Under the pieces are notes generated by a model that was not told the DNA's origin, made no database searches, and saw nothing but the letters and a program-made list of their open reading frames with translations. 9,957 nt of DNA from an uncultured Collinsella sp. (lineage in GTDB: Bacteria; Actinomycetota; Coriobacteriia; Coriobacteriales; Coriobacteriaceae): positions 1 through 9,957 of the forward strand of contig URSO01000070.1 in the NCBI GenBank assembly GCA_900550415.1. The letters are read 5' to 3'. The translations under genes and the position numbers were made by a program. This document shows positions 7,103-9,957 of this stretch, piece after piece (within the stretch, counting starts at the first letter, position 1; every line of letters starts with the position of its first letter).

Positions 7103-7594
7103 CTAGGCCAACGAGGACCGCACATCATAGAGCGCCTTGGCGATGGCGGCCACAGCCTCACTCGAACGATCGCTCCACGGCATCGACGTCATGATGCTCA
7201 TAACATAGCTATGGCCGTCGACGTCGATCAGTCCGGCATCGCATGTCGAATAGCAACCGTCCTCGCTGATCCAACCCGCCTTGTTGCGCACCAAGACCTG
7301 ATCGTCCGCAATGCCATCGCGAATAAACGATCGGGTCGTAGAGGTCAGAATGCCCGACAGCCATTGCGACGTCTCGGTGTCACAGCTCAAATACTCACTT
7401 ATCTCGCACCACAACTTGGCCGAGGTGCGCGGGCAGTAGGTCGGAAAATCACTCATCGGATCCAGTGCCGTTTCGTTATCAACACCCAGGTTGGCAATCC
7501 AATCCTCATAGCCATCATGATCAAACGCCGCGCGTAACGCGATAAATGAATCGTTGTCCGAGTTGACGACGGGACGGGGCTCTTTAGCAATCAA
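7103..7594 (-). pseudogene. Truncated beta-lactamase-like serine hydrolase (C-terminal part)
   Basis: An open frame of 163 codons resembles the distal part of class A beta-lactamase/serine hydrolase proteins (beta-lactamase2 type). Visible are NSDND (11-15, matching the SDN motif) followed by a helix and EDWIANLGV, then NKAGW (104-108, in the place of the KTG motif), then a strand-rich end with DAGLIDVDGHSYVMSIMT. The preceding part, which should contain the nucleophile motif SxxK, is absent. An in-frame TAG stands immediately before the first codon (TTG), no ribosome site is visible, and a palindromic element occupies the next 45 bp up to the pflA stop. This looks like a 5'-truncated gene remnant. 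Family membership is inferred from motif spacing, not from a search. The remaining frame has no internal stop, so the loss may be recent. Confidence 0.7.
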
Positions 7595-7598
7595 CTAG

Positions 7599-7640
7599 GT
7601 GCCCGGGGGCACTCATTTAAGTCTGTCCCCAATGAGTGCC
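7599..7640. repeat. Overlapping palindromes at the break of the truncated gene
   Basis: GGCACTCATT (7608-7617) pairs perfectly with AATGAGTGCC (7631-7640) around a 13-nt loop. A competing shorter stem, GTGCC (7599-7603) with GGCAC (7608-7612), uses the same middle arm. The loop reads GGGGACAGACTTA on the minus strand, recalling the GGGGACAGAC words found in REP-type elements elsewhere; that link is inference. It starts 1 nt past the pflA stop codon, so it may also serve as the pflA 3' hairpin, but no T-run follows. Confidence 0.75.
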
Positions 7641-7641
7641 G

Positions 7642-8460
7642 CTAGCCGATGGCGTTTTTAAGTTCGGCGCGGCGCTTTTTCATGCCGGCCATGACGGCGT
7701 TGCGCAGCTCGGGCATGCGCGCGGTATCCATCTGGGGCACGCCCTCGAGCTTATAGGGAATACCCAGTTGCTCGTACTTGACGACACCCATCGTGTGATA
7801 CGGCAGCATTTCCAGGCCCACCACGTTGTGCCATGGAGCGATCAGGCGACCGAGCTTCTCGCATTCCTCCGCCGTGTCGGTGATACCCGGCACCACCACA
7901 TGGCGAATAACAACCTTAATCTTGCGACGGGCAAGCTCATCGCCAAACGCCAGGATGCGCGCAGGATCGCAACCGGTCAGCTTTTTATGCTCAACCGGAT
8001 CGGCATGCTTGATGTCGAGCAGCACCATATCGGTCTCGTTGAGAACAGCATCGAACTTCTCCGGATGCTTGGGATCAAATGCATAGCCACAGCTGTCTAG
8101 GCAGGTGTGTACGCGGCCATCGGGGTTGTTGTGCATCACACGGAACAGGTCGGCCAAAAACTCGGGCTGCAGGAGCGGTTCGCCGCCCGAAACGGTAATG
8201 CCGCCGCTACGGTAGAACTCATGGTTGCTCTGGAACTCGTCCATGAGATGCTCGACGGTCACCATCGTGCCGCCGTTAACAGACCAGGTATCGGGATTGT
8301 GGCAATACGCGCAGCGCATGGGACAGCCCTGAACAAACACCACAAAGCGGATGCCGGGTCCGTCGACCGTTCCCATCGTCTCGATCGAATGCACGCGACC
8401 CAGGGCATACGCAGAGTCCTCGGGATGAGCATCCACACCCTCAAGCGTCATCTCAGCCAT
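7642..8460 (-). CDS. pflA: Pyruvate formate-lyase activating enzyme (radical SAM)
   Basis: Radical SAM enzyme that installs the glycyl radical on pyruvate formate-lyase under anaerobic conditions, using a 4Fe-4S cluster and S-adenosylmethionine. The protein is 272 aa, slightly longer than usual because of about 20 extra residues before GRVHSIETMGTVDGPGIR (21-38). The cluster cysteines are Cys46, Cys50 and Cys53 in CPMRCAYC. SGGEPLLQPEF (91-101) is the SAM-binding GGEP segment, and HVVVPGITD matches the family's later strands. The ATG at 8460 has AAGG 8 nt upstream; an ATG three codons later is a possible alternative. No pyruvate formate-lyase gene flanks it, which is unusual because the two are commonly adjacent. 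It may act on a partner elsewhere or on another glycyl-radical enzyme, though the motifs favour PFL. Confidence 0.93.
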   Translation of the reverse strand: MAEMTLEGVDAHPEDSAYALGRVHSIETMGTVDGPGIRFVVFVQGCPMRCAYCHNPDTWSVNGGTMVTVEHLMDEFQSNHEFYRSGGITVSGGEPLLQPEFLADLFRVMHNNPDGRVHTCLDSCGYAFDPKHPEKFDAVLNETDMVLLDIKHADPVEHKKLTGCDPARILAFGDELARRKIKVVIRHVVVPGITDTAEECEKLGRLIAPWHNVVGLEMLPYHTMGVVKYEQLGIPYKLEGVPQMDTARMPELRNAVMAGMKKRRAELKNAIG

Positions 8461-8578
8461 TCCCGCAACCTTGCCTCTCTTTGGTTTTTGTCAATTAAAA
8501 TGCCAGAGCCATTCTAGCCCATACGCCTGATGGCGAAACGGTTTAGCGGTCAATTTGATCGTCCTATTTGACTCCACG
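8461..8578 (-). promoter_or_regulatory. Probable pflA promoter region
   Basis: The DegV-gene terminator separates pflA from its upstream neighbour, so pflA needs its own promoter here. On the minus strand TAGAAT (8511-8516) is a good -10 box, but the -35 position (8534-8539, GTTTCG) is poor. Further upstream, GTCAA (8549-8553) and TTGAC (8568-8572) form a short inverted pair that could be an operator. No clear FNR- or Rex-type consensus was recognised. Confidence 0.35.
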
Positions 8579-8616
8579 CAAAAGCGGCGGGAAGGTTGTC
8601 ACAACCCGCTCGCCGC
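8579..8616 (-). terminator. Rho-independent terminator of the DegV-family gene
   Basis: On the minus strand, 8609-8616 pairs with 8584-8591 (one G-U), then a 2x2 internal loop, then GGTT/AACC with a GTGAC loop, followed directly by TTTT (8580-8583). It lies about 30 nt past the DegV-gene stop codon. The centre (8594-8606) is a perfect GGTTGT-c-ACAACC palindrome, which fits the hairpin better than a protein-binding site. Confidence 0.85.
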
Positions 8617-8647
8617 CGAAGCAATAGAAATCGATAGACGCCAGGCC

Positions 8648-9508
8648 CTACGCCTTAAGCGTAAGCACCGCGCCAAAGGCGGTCGGGCCGCAGTGGCTCG
8701 AGATGACGCCGCCGACCTGAGTCCAGGTAACGTCCTTAAAGCCCAGGTCGTGCGCATAGACTTCCATATCGTCGCGCAGCTCCTCGGAAAGGCCCACTGA
8801 ATACGCCAAACCAATGTGCGAGTAATCAATATCGCCCTTCGCAACCATGTGGTCAATAAAGGCACGGGCGCACTTGAGCATAGAACCGCGGAACTTCTTG
8901 GTCGCCACGAACTTACCGCCCGTTACCTCAATGCAGGGCTTAATCTTGAGCAGATGGGCACCGAGGAATGCCACGTTGGACAAACGACCGCCAGCCTTAA
9001 GGAAGGCGAGATCGGTGGGGACAAAGCCCAACAGCACGCGGTCCATCACCGAATTGGTGAAGGCAAAGATCTCGTCGACGGTGGCATCCGGATGGGCTTC
9101 GATATACTTGGCGGTCTCAACGGCGACAAGCGACTGGCCCACCGACACAAAGCGCGTATCCATGGAGAAGACGTAATCGCGGCCCTTTGCCGCAATCTTC
9201 GACGACTGATGCGAGCAGGTCGTAACCTCGGAATACGCAAGATGCAAAATGGTCGCATCGGGCCGCTCGGCGTGGATGCGGTCGTACACATGCGCAAAAT
9301 CCGCCGGCGAGCAACCGCTGGTCTTGGGCATCACACCAAACTCGTTGCAGCGCGAGTAAATCTCAAGCGGGTCGATCGATCCGTCTTCGACGGTCTCGTC
9401 ACCAATCGTGACATGCATGGGCACGCGCACGATGCCATAGCGCTCGCAGAGCTCCGGCGTCACATCCGAACCAGACTCAACCACGATTACGTACTTGCCC
9501 ATTATCAT
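8648..9508 (-). CDS. DegV family (fatty-acid-binding, FakB-like) protein
   Basis: Soluble DegV/EDD-fold protein. Characterised relatives bind a fatty acid and, as FakB, present it to the kinase FakA; that role here is inference, since no fakA is in view. With the start at 9508 the protein is 286 aa, typical. Family landmarks: VIVVESGSDVTPE (7-19), PKTSGCSPADF (61-71, equivalent of the TSxPS lipid-carboxylate motif), DTRFVSVGQSLVAVE (117-131), LAFLKAGGRLSN (167-178) and SHCGPTAFGAVL (271-282). The usual SGLSGTY-type segment is altered to about SEVTTCSHQSS (93-103). The ribosome site is weak (GAGATGGG, 5 nt before 9508), and ATG 9502 is an alternative start. It has its own terminator and a long upstream leader. 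Confidence 0.88.
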   Translation of the reverse strand: MIMGKYVIVVESGSDVTPELCERYGIVRVPMHVTIGDETVEDGSIDPLEIYSRCNEFGVMPKTSGCSPADFAHVYDRIHAERPDATILHLAYSEVTTCSHQSSKIAAKGRDYVFSMDTRFVSVGQSLVAVETAKYIEAHPDATVDEIFAFTNSVMDRVLLGFVPTDLAFLKAGGRLSNVAFLGAHLLKIKPCIEVTGGKFVATKKFRGSMLKCARAFIDHMVAKGDIDYSHIGLAYSVGLSEELRDDMEVYAHDLGFKDVTWTQVGGVISSHCGPTAFGAVLTLKA

Positions 9509-9588
9509 CACAACCCATCTCGACGTTGACTTTTGAATATGTGACGCACGTCCGCCGTCCTGCTGCAGAACGGCCTCCAAGCGCCAAA

Positions 9589-9627
9589 GAGACGCCGCCC
9601 CTTGCACACAACAAAGGACAGCGTCTC
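9589..9627 (-). promoter_or_regulatory. 15-bp stem-loop in the leader of the DegV-family gene
   Basis: On the minus strand the arms at 9613-9627 and 9589-9603 pair without interruption over 15 bp, three of them G-U, around a 9-nt loop, followed by TTTGG. Read on the plus strand the three wobble pairs become C-A mismatches, so the structure favours a minus-strand transcript. It lies about 80 nt before the start codon and about 25 nt after the predicted transcription start. It could be an attenuator, a leader fold or the terminator of an upstream transcript; the T-run is short. Confidence 0.6.
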
Positions 9628-9653
9628 CCTGGAAAACTCCGTGCTTATCTGAG

Positions 9654-9682
9654 ATTCTACACGGTTTATTAAGGAGTGTTAC
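9654..9682 (-). promoter_or_regulatory. Candidate sigma-70-type promoter for the DegV-family gene
   Basis: On the minus strand GTAACA (9677-9682; 4 of 6 to TTGACA) and TAGAAT (9654-9659; 5 of 6 to TATAAT) are separated by exactly 17 bp. Transcription would start near 9647, giving a leader of about 140 nt that contains the 15-bp stem-loop. Confidence 0.5.
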
Positions 9683-9691
9683 TTATTCCGC

Positions 9692-9721
9692 AAACGGTAG
9701 CTATACGCGATAAACGGTAGC
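9692..9721. repeat. Two direct repeats of AAACGGTAGC with a 20-bp period
   Basis: AAACGGTAGC occurs at 9692-9701 and 9712-9721. The start-to-start distance of 20 bp is about two helical turns, so a protein could bind both on one face. They lie just upstream of the candidate promoter of the DegV-family gene, the usual place for an activator site. No known regulator is assigned. Confidence 0.6.
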
Positions 9722-9743
9722 AAGCAAGAATCCAGAACGCTCA

Positions 9744-9800
9744 ACCCATTAGGAGAGTTCCGCCTAAAGGGTGACTACACAGGACCCCCGCCGGGGCTGT
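9744..9800. other. Two adjacent hairpins of unknown role
   Basis: First hairpin: 9744-9753 with 9763-9772, 9 of 10 positions paired with one mismatch, 9-nt loop. Second: ACAG-GA-CCCC (9779-9788 region) with GGGGCTGT (9793-9800), a GC-rich stem with a 2-nt bulge, followed on the plus strand by TTGGG. The second could be a weak terminator for something reading rightward, or both could be part of a structured RNA. No family was recognised. Confidence 0.45.
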
Positions 9801-9805
9801 TTGGG

Positions 9806-9957
9806 CTACCTCCCAAAATATTCCGCACTGATATTTTCTGTATTGAAGACGTCGGTGATGTAGCCGTATACCATTGACGTCGACACCATCAGATGCGGAC
9901 CGCGCGGTGACCCCACATTCCGCTGGCGCCCACAGGGCTGCCCTCGTTTCCTGACAT
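9806..9957 (-). CDS. Unrecognised short frame, open to the window edge
   Basis: The minus-strand frame ending in TAG at 9806-9808 stays open to the right edge (50 sense codons). The first internal ATG, at 9889, would give 27 residues beginning MVSTSMVYGYITDVFN and ending EYFGR. Codons in that part are more AT-rich than in neighbouring genes. Upstream of the ATG the reading is rich in Arg, Gly and Pro, as non-coding GC-rich DNA often is, and no ribosome site precedes the ATG. It could be the end of a gene lying outside the window, a gene remnant, a small peptide gene or chance. Confidence 0.25.
   Translation of the reverse strand, partial: VRKRGQPCGRQRNVGSPRGPHLMVSTSMVYGYITDVFNTENISAEYFGR

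Larger units (their letters stand above)
9509..9957. other. Gene-poor region upstream of the DegV-family gene
   Basis: These 449 bases contain no gene that I recognise. From left to right they hold a 15-bp stem-loop (9589-9627), a candidate minus-strand promoter (9654-9682), two direct 10-bp repeats (9692-9721), two hairpins (9744-9800) and a short minus-strand frame open to the edge (9806-9957). I looked for tmRNA, SRP RNA, RNase P RNA, tRNA and common riboswitch signatures by eye and saw none. Confidence 0.7.

Noticed and set aside
8594..8606. GGTTGT-c-ACAACC palindrome as an operator (Rex-like) for pflA
   Set aside because: It forms the tip of the DegV-gene terminator, immediately before a T-run, which explains it without a regulator.
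9509..9957. Housekeeping RNA (tmRNA, SRP RNA, RNase P RNA) or tRNA
   Set aside because: None of the conserved cores or a tRNA cloverleaf with its T-loop was found on either strand.

Overview
The window is a GC-rich bacterial chromosome segment. It resembles the class Coriobacteriia (Collinsella-like) in protein flavour, codon use and the mix of anaerobic and biosynthetic genes. That assignment is inferred from general familiarity, not from a database match. There is no sign of phage, a transposase, CRISPR, rRNA or tRNA.

Left part (1-5395): a threonine/lysine (aspartate-family) cluster. asd and lysC lie on the minus strand, with lysC upstream of asd. thrC and thrB lie on the plus strand and diverge from lysC across a 104-bp gap. 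Aspartokinase (lysC) and aspartate-semialdehyde dehydrogenase (asd) make aspartate semialdehyde; homoserine kinase (thrB) and threonine synthase (thrC) finish threonine. Homoserine dehydrogenase, the step between, is not in the window. Each gene is separated from the next by a terminator or a palindrome, so these look like adjacent single-gene units rather than one operon.

Middle part (5396-7102): a 187-bp nested palindrome lies between the convergent genes thrB and engB. Next, on the minus strand, are engB (ribosome-assembly GTPase) and mtnN (methylthioadenosine/S-adenosylhomocysteine nucleosidase), probably co-transcribed.

Right part (7103-9957), all minus strand: the carboxy-terminal part of a beta-lactamase-like serine hydrolase that has lost its catalytic-serine half, with a small palindromic element at the break; a pyruvate formate-lyase activating enzyme (pflA) with no pfl gene beside it; and a DegV-family fatty-acid-binding protein with a clear terminator and a long structured upstream region. 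The last 300 bases hold direct repeats, two hairpins and one unrecognised short reading frame, but no gene I can name.

The most unusual content is intergenic. Long, almost perfect palindromes occur at several gene ends. Two of them (1-49 and 5459-5505) share a 33-nt core that is 30/33 identical but have different, gene-specific outer stems. A third abuts the thrB ribosome binding site. The outer arm of the largest one includes the thrB stop codon.
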